Below, piece by piece: positions 22,109-30,627 of a stretch of 55,868 nt of DNA. This DNA comes from a virus. The stretch covers positions 1 through 55,868 of IMG/VR virus record IMGVR_UViG_3300009081_000016. The stretch is one strand, 5' to 3'. The position numbers and the translations under genes are program-made. The notes beneath the pieces were generated by a model that ran no database searches, had not been told where the DNA came from, and saw only the letters and a list, made by a program, of their open reading frames with translations. Position 1 is the first letter of the stretch. The number at the start of each line of letters is the position of its first letter.

Positions 22109-22135
22109 GCTCTCGCGTCTTACGACGGCGAGAGC
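22109..22135 (-). promoter_or_regulatory. Hairpin spanning the primase stop codon
   Basis: Eight pairs (22109-22116 with 22128-22135). The TAA of the primase gene lies in the 11-base loop. Together with the next two hairpins it gives the replication transcript a heavily structured 3' end. Confidence 0.55.
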
Positions 22136-23031
22136 CTAAGACGAAGAGAGGAAATTCTGGAAAGGGTTTTAGCCGAAGAAATTTGTGTAACGAGTTGTGC
22201 TATATCCGAACTTCCGGGATCCTTTCCTGGGCATTCCGCGATACGTACAGAAGAGGCTCCTCGATTCTTAAGTTGTTCTCCCAACCAAATAGAGTCTCTA
22301 AGAGCATCTTGGTCCAAGCAGATAATAAATTCTTTTCTGGGAAAAGTGGAAACCAGAAGATCCAACTGTGCCCCACTGGGTCTCTTCCCTAAAAGACCCA
22401 CAAAGTGGGGGAACACACAATCGAAGGCTCCTTCCACTAAAACCGGAACAAGCGGGTGTAGATACACAGCTGCCTGTAGATTATAAAGCGCTCGATCCTT
22501 GCTCATCTTGGGGTTTAGGTACTTTGGTTCAAGACCGGATACAATGGATCGGGCGGTGTGATAAACCAAATTATTCTGGTCATCGAAGCAGGGGAGTATA
22601 ACACGGTTGTACAATCGGCGATTGAACGAATACCCAACCCTCCGATCAGCGATCATCTCGTCTGTCCACCCCCGAATGTGCAGATAGTTCCGAACTCGCT
22701 CTGCATATCGTAACTCCCCCTCTTTCTGCTTCCCCAATTCGGTAAAGCCTGCTATTGCTACGTCTGGTGATGTCTCTTTCGTTTCTTGTTGCCGAGTTTT
22801 TTCGTGGACATAGATGCTGCCGTCGTATTCCCGGAGCATCTTAGAAAGCGTTGTAGAGTATCCACAACGGAAACAATGGCACACGCCTAAGTCATCATTT
22901 ATAGAAAGGTGGAAACTCGTATCGGGGCTAAGACCCCTAAGAGTACAGAATGGGCAGCTAACGCCATACTCTGTTCCATTCTTCCCGCTACTCTCCTTAT
23001 ACATCCCAAACTTTCTGAGATATTCCTTCAC
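22120..23031 (-). CDS. DnaG-type DNA primase, short
   Basis: 303 residues. CHC2 zinc module: C26-x2-C29 and C53-x2-C56 (CHCFRCGYS). A Toprim core follows with VLVEGAFD (E200) and IICLDQDA (D240, D242). The basic linker region RRLYNRVILPCFD resembles the RNA-polymerase subdomain. It is about half the size of bacterial DnaG and lacks a helicase-binding C-terminal domain. It synthesises RNA primers and is coupled to the DnaB-like helicase (ATGA), so the two should act together at the fork. Confidence 0.9.
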   Translation of the reverse strand: MKEYLRKFGMYKESSGKNGTEYGVSCPFCTLRGLSPDTSFHLSINDDLGVCHCFRCGYSTTLSKMLREYDGSIYVHEKTRQQETKETSPDVAIAGFTELGKQKEGELRYAERVRNYLHIRGWTDEMIADRRVGYSFNRRLYNRVILPCFDDQNNLVYHTARSIVSGLEPKYLNPKMSKDRALYNLQAAVYLHPLVPVLVEGAFDCVFPHFVGLLGKRPSGAQLDLLVSTFPRKEFIICLDQDALRDSIWLGEQLKNRGASSVRIAECPGKDPGSSDIAQLVTQISSAKTLSRISSLRLRLSPS

Positions 23032-24284
23032 GATTGAATCTCCCGGATTGTTCGAGTATGGGTTATTTCCATCGGAACTGAAATCCCCCGTTTGGTATTT
23101 CGACTATAGGTCACAAATAACCGCATTAGATCCCTGCGGAGTTCCTGATCAGTTTGGTTTATGGACATAACGAAGTCGGCGGTAGCAATCTTTCTGAAGT
23201 CTTCGGCAACATCCGTTCCCTCCACAAGTGCTGCGCCTACACTGTCTTTATTTGTTTGACTGGCTGTCCAAAGAGGAATCTGTAGTTCCACAGCCAGCCC
23301 TCGCAAGCCAACATAAATATCATTAAGATTATGTCTTGGATCCTTATAATGCTTTTCTGGCGCCATCAGATCGGCGTAATCTACAATTACCAATCCAACC
23401 TTCTTGTTGTTTTGGGCCTCCCATGATAACAGAAACTGCCGCAAGGAATTTACGGTAGGATGACCGGAAGGATATTGCTTGAACGTTACCGGAGATTTAA
23501 CCACCCGTCCAACGCTGCTTACTCGATCTTTTACTTCCTGGGGAAACTCTCTGGTCTCATCGAACTCTCGTCCCGACAATAATGCATCCAACCTTGCGGC
23601 CAGAATGAGTTCGGCCACTTCCATCGAAAAGTAAACAGAAGGGGTACGGGTCAGGAGCGCTCCCAATATTAGATGCAATAGAAGCTGTGTCTTGTTGCTT
23701 TTAGGAGGAGCGATTATGAGACCCAATTCCCCACAACCCAAACCCCCACGAAGAACCTTGTTGATCGAGGGCCATGGAGTGGGGACTTGGGGGGGTAACT
23801 CTACCATACGACTTTCTCTCCCATGTATATCGAAGTAGGACAACCCCAACTCCCGCTCTTCCCGGTGCAGATCGAAGGCTGAATCTACGTCCCGTCTTAT
23901 CTGTTCGTAATCTCCAGCCTCCAGATGGTCTATGCAACGCGATAATGTTTCTCGAAGAGAACGGGAGAAGATGAATTCAGTAAGCAGTTCATCAACTTCA
24001 GCGGAAGTCATGTCAACTTCAGTCTCTTCAATGAGACCTAACTCTAACAAGCATCCGGATTGTATGGTACTGGGAAGTGCCTGTATTCTCTCCGCAAGGT
24101 ATCCCACACTTGGTCTTTCTCGGCCTCTGACCTTACAATCAGAAATCAGGGATAGTAATTGTGCTCGATAAGGATTGTCCATAAAATAGGTGGGCAGCAG
24201 GTGGGTAACGTAGGAATTGAAGAACCGTTCATCCACGATCAGTTGCTGCAGGATGTACCGCTCGAATTGCTCACTTATCTTCAT
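23028..24284 (-). CDS. DnaB-like replicative helicase
   Basis: 418 residues. The N-terminal helical domain (about 1-150) resembles the DnaB primase-interaction domain. The RecA-like ATPase starts at GELGLIIAPP; the P-loop reads APPKSNKT (192-199), with Asn in place of the usual Gly before Lys. Walker B is VGLVIVDYADLM (D302). A Q-loop-like WTASQTNKDS and a late arginine-finger region (YSRNTKRG) follow. Expected to form a hexamer that unwinds DNA 5' to 3'. ATGA-coupled to the primase. Confidence 0.85.
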   Translation of the reverse strand: MKISEQFERYILQQLIVDERFFNSYVTHLLPTYFMDNPYRAQLLSLISDCKVRGRERPSVGYLAERIQALPSTIQSGCLLELGLIEETEVDMTSAEVDELLTEFIFSRSLRETLSRCIDHLEAGDYEQIRRDVDSAFDLHREERELGLSYFDIHGRESRMVELPPQVPTPWPSINKVLRGGLGCGELGLIIAPPKSNKTQLLLHLILGALLTRTPSVYFSMEVAELILAARLDALLSGREFDETREFPQEVKDRVSSVGRVVKSPVTFKQYPSGHPTVNSLRQFLLSWEAQNNKKVGLVIVDYADLMAPEKHYKDPRHNLNDIYVGLRGLAVELQIPLWTASQTNKDSVGAALVEGTDVAEDFRKIATADFVMSINQTDQELRRDLMRLFVTYSRNTKRGISVPMEITHTRTIREIQS

Positions 24285-24717
24285 GTGTTGTTACAATGTT
24301 TAAATCTCGATACTGAATAAATCGAGTTTGGGTTTGGGGGGAAAGCTGATTCCAGAGAACATTCAGAACATACAGAGGGTTTTCTCCGAAGGAGCTAACA
24401 ACGGATCGAAGCCACGCAATTTCTGCATCCAGTCTGTTTCCGTTTGCCGCAGGTTTTCGGGTGTGTACGACTTCGTTCATGATGTCAAGGCGAAAATATA
24501 AGGCTGCGTTCCATTTCTCTGAGGGCCTTAACGCCTTTAGGTATTCACCTACAGACAATTTACGGAGGAGTAATTCCATAACCACGTTACGAAAGACGGT
24601 GTAGTTTCTCTGTTTTCCCAAGGGAGAGTTTATGTTCAGATACCAACGACCAGTAATAGAATGCACCAAAATTGTAAATCTACGAACACGTATTTCGTTT
24701 GTTATATCGTGTGACAT
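24271..24717 (-). CDS. Hypothetical protein between the two helicases
   Basis: 148 residues, starting MSHDITNEIRVRRF. AAGG before the ATG; overlaps both neighbours slightly. An N-terminal strand pair (FTILVHSITGRWYLNI) is followed by helices (VFRNVVMELLLRKLSVGEYLKAL). No family recognised; the context suggests a replication accessory protein such as a helicase loader. Confidence 0.6.
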   Translation of the reverse strand: MSHDITNEIRVRRFTILVHSITGRWYLNINSPLGKQRNYTVFRNVVMELLLRKLSVGEYLKALRPSEKWNAALYFRLDIMNEVVHTRKPAANGNRLDAEIAWLRSVVSSFGENPLYVLNVLWNQLSPQTQTRFIQYRDLNIVTTHEDK

Positions 24718-26105
24718 ATTTCTGCCTTGTGAAAGCGCTCCCTTATCATGTTGAATCGTTTCTCAGAATGTTCTTTAAGATAGGGAACATCGAACATAAA
24801 GTCGTGTATATGAACGACGTTTTCCCCTCCGCTCTTTTTCCGTTGGCCACGAGCAATGCTCTGAACAAATTTTATGGGACTCTCTAAGCCACCCCCCAAT
24901 GTAATCTGACGAATCTCTGGAACGTTGATTCCGGATTCGAGTATCGAACTGCTAACCAAAATCGAATATCGTCCTTGCTGAAAGTCTCGAAAACGGTGGT
25001 CTCTAACAGCTTCGGAAGTTCCTCCGTGCACGAATTTGGATCCAGAAAGACCCCTACAAATTGCTCTGCCTTGTTCTATGTTATTTATAAGAACGAGCCT
25101 CTGTAATTGCGGATAGGCGCGAGTGCAGTTGCGGATCAGGCAATGCATGAAGGGCGACTTATGCAGATAGTAGTCGTAATAATCCTGCCACGTTACCAAA
25201 GAAGGGAGCGTTCCATAGACCACTCTGGGAACAGAGATAGCGTGGTATATTACTCGAGCAATGGAACCTTCTTCGGTAGGTTCTTCCTGATCTAATCTAT
25301 AACGAAGAGGTCCCAACATTCCAATCAGTCTCCAGTTTCTCGCTCTATCATATTCAAGAGGAGTTGCGCTGAGACCCCAGCGGTAAAGAGCGTTGGTCAA
25401 CTGATTGAATACTCTTTGGTAGGTATCGGCTCCCCCCTTATGACACTCGTCAACGACCACACAATAGACCTGGCTGAGATAGTCTGTAAGCCTCCTATCC
25501 CATATCCGTGCGGCCAGAAGCTGAACATTGGATATTGTAATTCGGTTTATGTCGTAGCGTTCGCCATCTATTGTTCCCACCAAAGCGGGATCTACCCCCC
25601 GCGTGACTAATCGTTTAGCCCACTCTTCCCTTATTTCGTTGGTGTGAACCACAATCAATACATCCCCCAAATTAACCACACTTTTGATGGCCGCGATGGT
25701 CAATTCAGTCTTTCCTACTGCTCCGGGAATCTCTATGATCCCCCGCTCCTTTTCAATTAAGAAGCGACCTGCTGTTATCTGCTCCTTCCGTAAAGTAATA
25801 GTCTCATTTGGACCAATCAAAGTCTTTTCCAACGGGGGAACAGCTTCGTTCATCCGGACTCGCCTGTCTAAAAGTTCGACAGGTATTTCATCCTCCCGAC
25901 ACAACCGTCGAATCATGGGGATCAGTCCTGAAGGAACACAGTTACCTTGGAGAAAACAAAAGGTTCCAGACCATTTCTTCTCCCGGAAGAGATGTGTGAA
26001 CGCCGATCCCTCAATGGGAACAGTTAGAACTTGTCGCAACCACAACTCCTCCATTGGTGAGGAGTAATCTATCGTGGCCACGTTATTTCTTAGGTATATT
26101 TTCAT
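24702..26105 (-). CDS. UvsW-like superfamily 2 DNA helicase
   Basis: 467 residues. Motif I is PGAVGKT (127-133), motif II DECH (219-222), and motif III SAT (246-248). Motif IV-V region: RYSILVSSSILESGINVPEI. Motif VI: QSIARGQRKK. The order and length fit UvsW/DEAD-type branch-migration helicases of phages, which process stalled forks and recombination intermediates. The start sits right behind a terminator, so expression may depend on read-through. An N-terminal domain of about 100 residues precedes the motor. Confidence 0.85.
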   Translation of the reverse strand: MKIYLRNNVATIDYSSPMEELWLRQVLTVPIEGSAFTHLFREKKWSGTFCFLQGNCVPSGLIPMIRRLCREDEIPVELLDRRVRMNEAVPPLEKTLIGPNETITLRKEQITAGRFLIEKERGIIEIPGAVGKTELTIAAIKSVVNLGDVLIVVHTNEIREEWAKRLVTRGVDPALVGTIDGERYDINRITISNVQLLAARIWDRRLTDYLSQVYCVVVDECHKGGADTYQRVFNQLTNALYRWGLSATPLEYDRARNWRLIGMLGPLRYRLDQEEPTEEGSIARVIYHAISVPRVVYGTLPSLVTWQDYYDYYLHKSPFMHCLIRNCTRAYPQLQRLVLINNIEQGRAICRGLSGSKFVHGGTSEAVRDHRFRDFQQGRYSILVSSSILESGINVPEIRQITLGGGLESPIKFVQSIARGQRKKSGGENVVHIHDFMFDVPYLKEHSEKRFNMIRERFHKAEICHTI

Positions 26106-26133
26106 AGAAAAAGAAGTCCCCTGTTGGGGGACT
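26106..26133 (-). terminator. Terminator in the leader of the helicase gene
   Basis: Seven pairs (AGTCCCC/GGGGACT, arms 26127-26133 and 26115-26121), then TTCTTTTTCT running straight into the helicase ATG. It probably ends transcription from the virion operon and the 117-residue gene, and leaves no room for a normal ribosome site before the helicase. Confidence 0.75.
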
Positions 26134-26163
26134 ATGGTTGATTGTTATTTGGGCAGAATCTTT

Positions 26164-26517
26164 TCAGGCGGGTGAGGGAGAACTTTCGTTTGTGGGTGTA
26201 CTGTTTTCGACAGTGCCTTTCTGCACAATTTCTTCGGCAGAGATGCCAAAGGTTTGGGCGGTGGAGAACAGCATCCGGAGTGCCCCTTCCGCGATCGTAA
26301 GGGCAGTTTCAGCGTCCCGCAATTTGACACGGGAGTTTTCCACATCCCGAAGAGCGGCGGTCTTCTGTGTTTGGATGTTGGAAAATTGCTCTCGAAGATA
26401 CTTCTGTAAACTGCTCTTATCGAGAGGGGGTGGAGCATCTCCGAAGAGACGAATTCTTCCTCCAGGAGAGGTCGGTACGCCTGAAGGGATTTCGGGTGGG
26501 ATCTTTGATTGACTCAT
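26164..26517 (-). CDS. Coiled-coil protein
   Basis: 117 residues with a Pro-rich N terminus (about 1-32), a long helix with heptad spacing (LQKYLREQFSNIQTQKTAAL ... KLRDAETALTIAEGALRML) and a Ser/Pro tail. The ATG has no clear ribosome site, only AGGC. It is isolated between the tail-fibre gene and the helicase. Structural or lysis-related, unknown. Confidence 0.5.
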   Translation of the reverse strand: MSQSKIPPEIPSGVPTSPGGRIRLFGDAPPPLDKSSLQKYLREQFSNIQTQKTAALRDVENSRVKLRDAETALTIAEGALRMLFSTAQTFGISAEEIVQKGTVENSTPTNESSPSPA

Positions 26518-26654
26518 GGTTTTAGCCTATTTTAGGGGGGGTTTTCACTTAGTGAAACGTTCGAAGATTAAAAACGAGTCAGACGACTAAAAACAGCTGC
26601 GTTGGGGCCTTAAACGGTGCCCAAAAAGTTTATACCCTGCTTTGTTTCAAAAAA
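26518..26654. other. Intergenic region after the virion operon
   Basis: 137 bases with a small hairpin (TTTCAC/GTGAAA near 26541-26555) and AAAAC-rich segments related to the other intergenic regions. It probably holds the end of the structural transcript and the promoter of the next gene; I see no clean terminator or promoter. Confidence 0.4.
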
Positions 26655-28223
26655 CTAAGCTTCAACAAGAACACAGATGTGTCCCGCTACATCCCCTGTT
26701 GTAGCAAGAACCAAAGCCTCTCCTGCGGCTGTTTCAAGCAAATGAGAGGATACTTGACCCACAGCAACTAAGGGAATATTAGCGGCTAAATACATAATAC
26801 CTGAAATAGCAGTTGTAGCTCTTTTGAACTGTACTTGAATAGCCTCCTTTGCAACAAGAACATAACTAACCACCTTGATCTTTTTATCTGTTACACCCGC
26901 AAGGATGGTTATGTCTGAGCTACCTGAAATTGAGAGGAATTGTACATCGGAAGATCTCCCCTGAAGAGTGGCTACTGTCCCACGCCCTGCTGTGTCCACC
27001 TGAATGTTTCGAGCATCTCCCGCACTGTCTACACCTGATATTGGAAGAGAAAAAGAGGGGACATCTGATCCGGGGGTTGATACAGGAATAAACTGTGCAT
27101 TGTTAGCAGTATCTTTTCCAAGAACAGGAATTCCATAAGCAGGGGTACTCACTAAGGCATTTCCCTGCGTCACTAAATCCAGTGGATAGCCTGTATCGTT
27201 GTCTACAATTTTTACGCTCCCCGACACAATGGCCGCACGAGCATTTACCCAAAGTGCCCCATAGTCATCTGTAATAAGGGGGATATAGTCAAACTCGTCC
27301 CCTGCTAAAGCAGTGCAGTCTTTGTTTCTAACTGCCAAAGCCATCACCCCAACGTCCCCAGATGTATGAGCCGCGTCCTCTGCCTTCCCTAAATTGGTTG
27401 CTGCTACACCGGGGACAATAGCACTTACCCCCACAGTTCCATCTACTGTAATAGTATTTCCACCGTCTTGAATGGTTACAGTTCCTGTAATACCGGGGAG
27501 AGAAGATACAGCTACAGTTCCATCTACAGTTATTGTATTTCCCCCATCTTGAACAATTAACCCGCTTCCCGCAGCCGTTACCAAGACAGAATAGTCTGCG
27601 GCCAATTGTAAAGCTCCGTAACCGTCTGCGCCAACAGAGTATCCCCCTATTGGAACAAAATAAAGATTAATATTATCGTCCTGATAGAGAGTCAGATCAT
27701 GTGTTCCATCCGTGAGCCTAACCCTTCCAATATAGTTTGTGGTAGCCTCAGCACGGATGGATAAATGACCAGAGGAGCTTATTTTAGAGTGATAGACATT
27801 TCCAGAATAGTCCGTTCCTAATAACATAACCCCATAGGGGGTACCTGTTCCAGCACTTTGATATTCTCTTGGACCCGGATAGGAGGATACAGCTACTGAT
27901 CCATCTACTGTAATGGTGTTTCCACCATCAGCAATGTTAACATTCCATGCCCCACTTTGAGTCGCAGCGACTGTTCCATCTACTGTAATGGTATTTCCGC
28001 CATCTTGGATGGTCACAGTTCCCGTAATGCTGGGGAGAGAGAGAACGTCTATCTGAAGATGCCCTGCTGCATCTGTTAAAATCAACTGTGCTTGTGACCC
28101 GTCTGACCCCATTAATAGAGGAGAGTAGGGAGTACCCACAATCTCCACACCAGCGGGGTGAAGGGTCAGGCTGTGTACATCATTTGTTGCATGGATGTAG
28201 ACGTCAGTTGGATCGAAGCTCAT
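26655..28223 (-). CDS. Repetitive virion protein (tail fibre / receptor-binding candidate)
   Basis: 522 residues built largely from repeats of the unit GTVTIQDGGNTITVDGTVA, seen about four times (near residues 70-110, 225-270), with DNA-level similarity between copies. Beta-rich, with several Gly-rich loops. The C-terminal 110 residues (VQFLSISGSSDITILAGVTDKK onwards) form a separate, probably globular domain. Repeats of this kind occur in phage fibre and appendage proteins. It is ATGA-coupled to the gene before it and is the last gene of the tail module. Its base composition looks less like the rest of the genome, so it may have been exchanged. Confidence 0.65.
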   Translation of the reverse strand: MSFDPTDVYIHATNDVHSLTLHPAGVEIVGTPYSPLLMGSDGSQAQLILTDAAGHLQIDVLSLPSITGTVTIQDGGNTITVDGTVAATQSGAWNVNIADGGNTITVDGSVAVSSYPGPREYQSAGTGTPYGVMLLGTDYSGNVYHSKISSSGHLSIRAEATTNYIGRVRLTDGTHDLTLYQDDNINLYFVPIGGYSVGADGYGALQLAADYSVLVTAAGSGLIVQDGGNTITVDGTVAVSSLPGITGTVTIQDGGNTITVDGTVGVSAIVPGVAATNLGKAEDAAHTSGDVGVMALAVRNKDCTALAGDEFDYIPLITDDYGALWVNARAAIVSGSVKIVDNDTGYPLDLVTQGNALVSTPAYGIPVLGKDTANNAQFIPVSTPGSDVPSFSLPISGVDSAGDARNIQVDTAGRGTVATLQGRSSDVQFLSISGSSDITILAGVTDKKIKVVSYVLVAKEAIQVQFKRATTAISGIMYLAANIPLVAVGQVSSHLLETAAGEALVLATTGDVAGHICVLVEA

Positions 28224-28747
28224 ACGACGGCCTCTCCGGTTAGCATGGAGTAGTAGTCTACTGAAGCTGCGGTATTGTTGATGATGTTAAGAGTTACTGT
28301 GGTTGAATCTTCAATTACAATTGGATTGGGGAACGACCACAGACCGTTTCTTTCAACGTTATGGATTCTCCACTTCAGAGTTTTAGCTACTCCTCCGTCT
28401 GGAGTGAAGGTCAACGTAATTGTTGCATCCCCATCTCCATAAACGTAGAACCCCCGAAGCTTGAAGGAGGTCATACTTTGAGAGATAACATTACTGTTCC
28501 CCGCCCCAGCAATACTGTTGGGGTTGGTTCCAAAGTAAACTACTGCGTCAGCCACGTCTCCTCCTGTTCCACCTCCGTGTGCAGCAATGTAATCCAACAC
28601 ATCTTGAGCGAGTGCAGCAAGAGGTAGGGGTCTTGACCATTTATCCAATCGCACCTTACCCTGTCCGTTGACGTCCAAACCCAGTATTTCGTGCGAGAGG
28701 GACTTAACACCAACACTTCTATCCGGTACGGGGGGGTTTGTAGACAT
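28220..28747 (-). CDS. Probable tail appendage protein
   Basis: 175 residues. The N-terminal 55 residues are a leader-like segment (MSTNPPVPDRSVGVKSLSHE). The C-terminal 110 are a beta-sandwich-like domain (DGDATITLTFTPDGGVAKTL, SFPNPIVIEDSTTVTLNIIN), as in small receptor-binding or decoration modules. One base after the fibre gene stop; coupled to the 522-residue gene. Confidence 0.55.
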   Translation of the reverse strand: MSTNPPVPDRSVGVKSLSHEILGLDVNGQGKVRLDKWSRPLPLAALAQDVLDYIAAHGGGTGGDVADAVVYFGTNPNSIAGAGNSNVISQSMTSFKLRGFYVYGDGDATITLTFTPDGGVAKTLKWRIHNVERNGLWSFPNPIVIEDSTTVTLNIINNTAASVDYYSMLTGEAVV

Positions 28748-28748
28748 C

Positions 28749-30083
28749 CTACTGCACCTGTAACGTTAGATTAGCGTAGAGCGTAAGTACGTTACTGCCA
28801 TCTGGCTTTACATGTACCGTGAACTCTTGTGGCTCTATATAGGTACTAGGGATCACGAGTTCGGATGACGTATACCATGCCGCATCCCCACTCTTAACTA
28901 CCAATGCTCCCTGAACCCCGGAGGTAACGTGCTCCAAGACAACGTCAGCTTGACCGCTACCTGCAACGTTACCGTAAACCAACAGACGTATTCTTTGAAA
29001 GGATTCCGAGGTTGGGTCAAGCCACACACGGGCGACAATTGTTAGTGTGCCGGAACTCTGAGTCCAAGAAGACAACGTTGGGGTCGCCCCAGGAGTTAGT
29101 GCACCGGACGCAGCCAATGTTGGGTTTGTCCAGATGGTGCGCCACAATTCTGTGACTGCGGGATACTGTAGATGCCACAACACACCCAACTTCGAATCCA
29201 GCTCCAGCAGTGCGCTCTTCAGGGCGGATGCTGAATTTGCGGAAACCCGACTCAGAAATACGGAACCGGTATAATCGAAATCTCCCGTGTGGTATTTAGT
29301 AACGACTTCGTACCACTTGCTGTCCGGAGCGTAAATTTCTACAGCACCCCAAGTACCACTTCCAGAGGGGGAGGTGTCGAATTGAATATCCGCGCCATTT
29401 CCGTTTCCGGAGATGCCGGAAGCGTCGAACATAAGAGGGCCAGCATTCGCCCCGCTGGCTACACCTGTTATTCCCCCACCTGTGATGACTCCGGTACTGG
29501 AATTACGCCACGTATTCACTTCCGTTTCGGTGTAATACCGTCCATCGTGGGTATGGTATGCCGAAGCGTCAATGACCACCGAAGGGCCACAAACAGCAAC
29601 CAACGCAGCGTTGGTTATCGAAGATAGAGTGCTCTGAAGAGCGGTAATGGCCGTAGCGTTGGCCTTTACGGTCTCCGTTGTTCGGCCGGATCCCGCTATT
29701 TCCGCAAGAGCACCTTCCACTGTCGTAGCCGTATATCGCCCTCCGGAATCCTTTATCCCAATTCGTTCCGCCCCAGCAGTTCCGGATAGGGATCCGGTAT
29801 CCCCCAACTGAGTGGTCGAGGTCGCGTCGGCTCCCGAAATCCACTCGTCGGTTAGTTCATCCTGCGGAGAACCGGAAACCACGATGGTGTATTGGTTTGT
29901 TTCCGGGATGGTGATTCTGTAGCAGCCACTCCCTACTGGATCCTCTGTTGCCGTAGAAATTGTAGAGCCAGCTGAGCGGCCATTGATGGGAGCAGACCCA
30001 TATTTCAACGTAACCGTTGGACTGGTTGTATCTACTGCACCAGTGAGAGGCGCACAGATAACAACCCACTTGTAAGACGCCAT
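28749..30083 (-). CDS. Tail fibre-like protein
   Basis: 444 residues. The ATG at 30083 follows GAGGAGG, one of the strongest ribosome sites here. The N-terminal domain of about 90 residues is beta-rich. A linker with LGDTGSLSGTAGAERIGIKD follows and GRYTATTVEGALAEIAG, a motif typical of phage fibres. A trimerisation-like region and a C-terminal jelly-roll-like domain come last. Likely part of the tail tip or side fibres that contact the host. Confidence 0.65.
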   Translation of the reverse strand: MASYKWVVICAPLTGAVDTTSPTVTLKYGSAPINGRSAGSTISTATEDPVGSGCYRITIPETNQYTIVVSGSPQDELTDEWISGADATSTTQLGDTGSLSGTAGAERIGIKDSGGRYTATTVEGALAEIAGSGRTTETVKANATAITALQSTLSSITNAALVAVCGPSVVIDASAYHTHDGRYYTETEVNTWRNSSTGVITGGGITGVASGANAGPLMFDASGISGNGNGADIQFDTSPSGSGTWGAVEIYAPDSKWYEVVTKYHTGDFDYTGSVFLSRVSANSASALKSALLELDSKLGVLWHLQYPAVTELWRTIWTNPTLAASGALTPGATPTLSSWTQSSGTLTIVARVWLDPTSESFQRIRLLVYGNVAGSGQADVVLEHVTSGVQGALVVKSGDAAWYTSSELVIPSTYIEPQEFTVHVKPDGSNVLTLYANLTLQVQ

Positions 30084-30096
30084 CTAATCTACCTCC

Positions 30097-30627
30097 TCAA
30101 CAAAGGCTAACAACATTTGAAGCGGGTGAAGTAACTTGTTTCCTTCGAGCGGGCATCTGGAGCCACCGAGTCCCTGATTTTCCGGAACGACACAAACGCA
30201 GATTGTCACGATCGGGGACTTTGGAGATTAAGTATGCTGCTTCGTAGTCCAAAACAACACGGGCAACGCTGCTGTTCTTTGGATCCTCCGGTTCGATAAT
30301 AGAGTTTTCCGTTAATTGCATGGTGTAGCATATTAACGGTTCATCTGCATAAGGCCATACCACCACGCAGTCAGCGATACTGAACGCAGCGAACACATCC
30401 TCCAAGGTTTCCGCATCAGTTATTATATAGGTCAGTGTCAGGTTAGGCCGAATTCCGGCCCGTTCATTATTCCTAACCCTACGTACGGACGTAAAGGCTT
30501 CGCATTCAGGGACATACCGTAGAGCACGGTTGGTGGGTGCTGGAAGAGAAAGAGTAAGGTCTCCTCCTGAGGTGGAGGACCGCCACTTTACCTTAACGCC
30601 CCCAGTTCCAAAAGAATCAAAACTCAT
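30097..30627 (-). CDS. Tail protein
   Basis: 176 residues, ATGA-coupled to the large tail gene. Beta-rich (GGVKVKWRSSTSGGDLTLSL, PNLTLTYIITDAETLEDVFA), with a phage-distal-tail look but no clear family. Placed between the tape measure/tip genes and the fibres, so baseplate or fibre-attachment protein is most likely. Confidence 0.6.
   Translation of the reverse strand: MSFDSFGTGGVKVKWRSSTSGGDLTLSLPAPTNRALRYVPECEAFTSVRRVRNNERAGIRPNLTLTYIITDAETLEDVFAAFSIADCVVVWPYADEPLICYTMQLTENSIIEPEDPKNSSVARVVLDYEAAYLISKVPDRDNLRLCRSGKSGTRWLQMPARRKQVTSPASNVVSLC

Larger units (their letters stand above)
21296..22119. other. Large structured intergenic region (824 bases)
   Basis: No convincing gene. It holds the leader of the 21295 gene, hairpin 21368-21399, a 16-base palindrome at 21398-21413, and many smaller inverted repeats. 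Several G/C-run hairpins follow, such as CCCCCC...GGGGGG near 21820-21846 and CCCCG-ATAA-CGGGG near 21982-21994. An AT-rich block is at 22042-22082 and a 13-bp perfect inverted repeat at 22078-22107. TAAGTTA and AAAACCCC pieces resemble the other intergenic region at the contig ends. A replication origin, control region or non-coding RNA is plausible. Confidence 0.55.

Noticed and set aside
26145-26438. 97-residue minus-strand frame overlapping the coiled-coil gene
   Set aside because: Arg/Pro/Ser-rich alternative frame without a ribosome site; the 117-residue frame has a credible helical protein.
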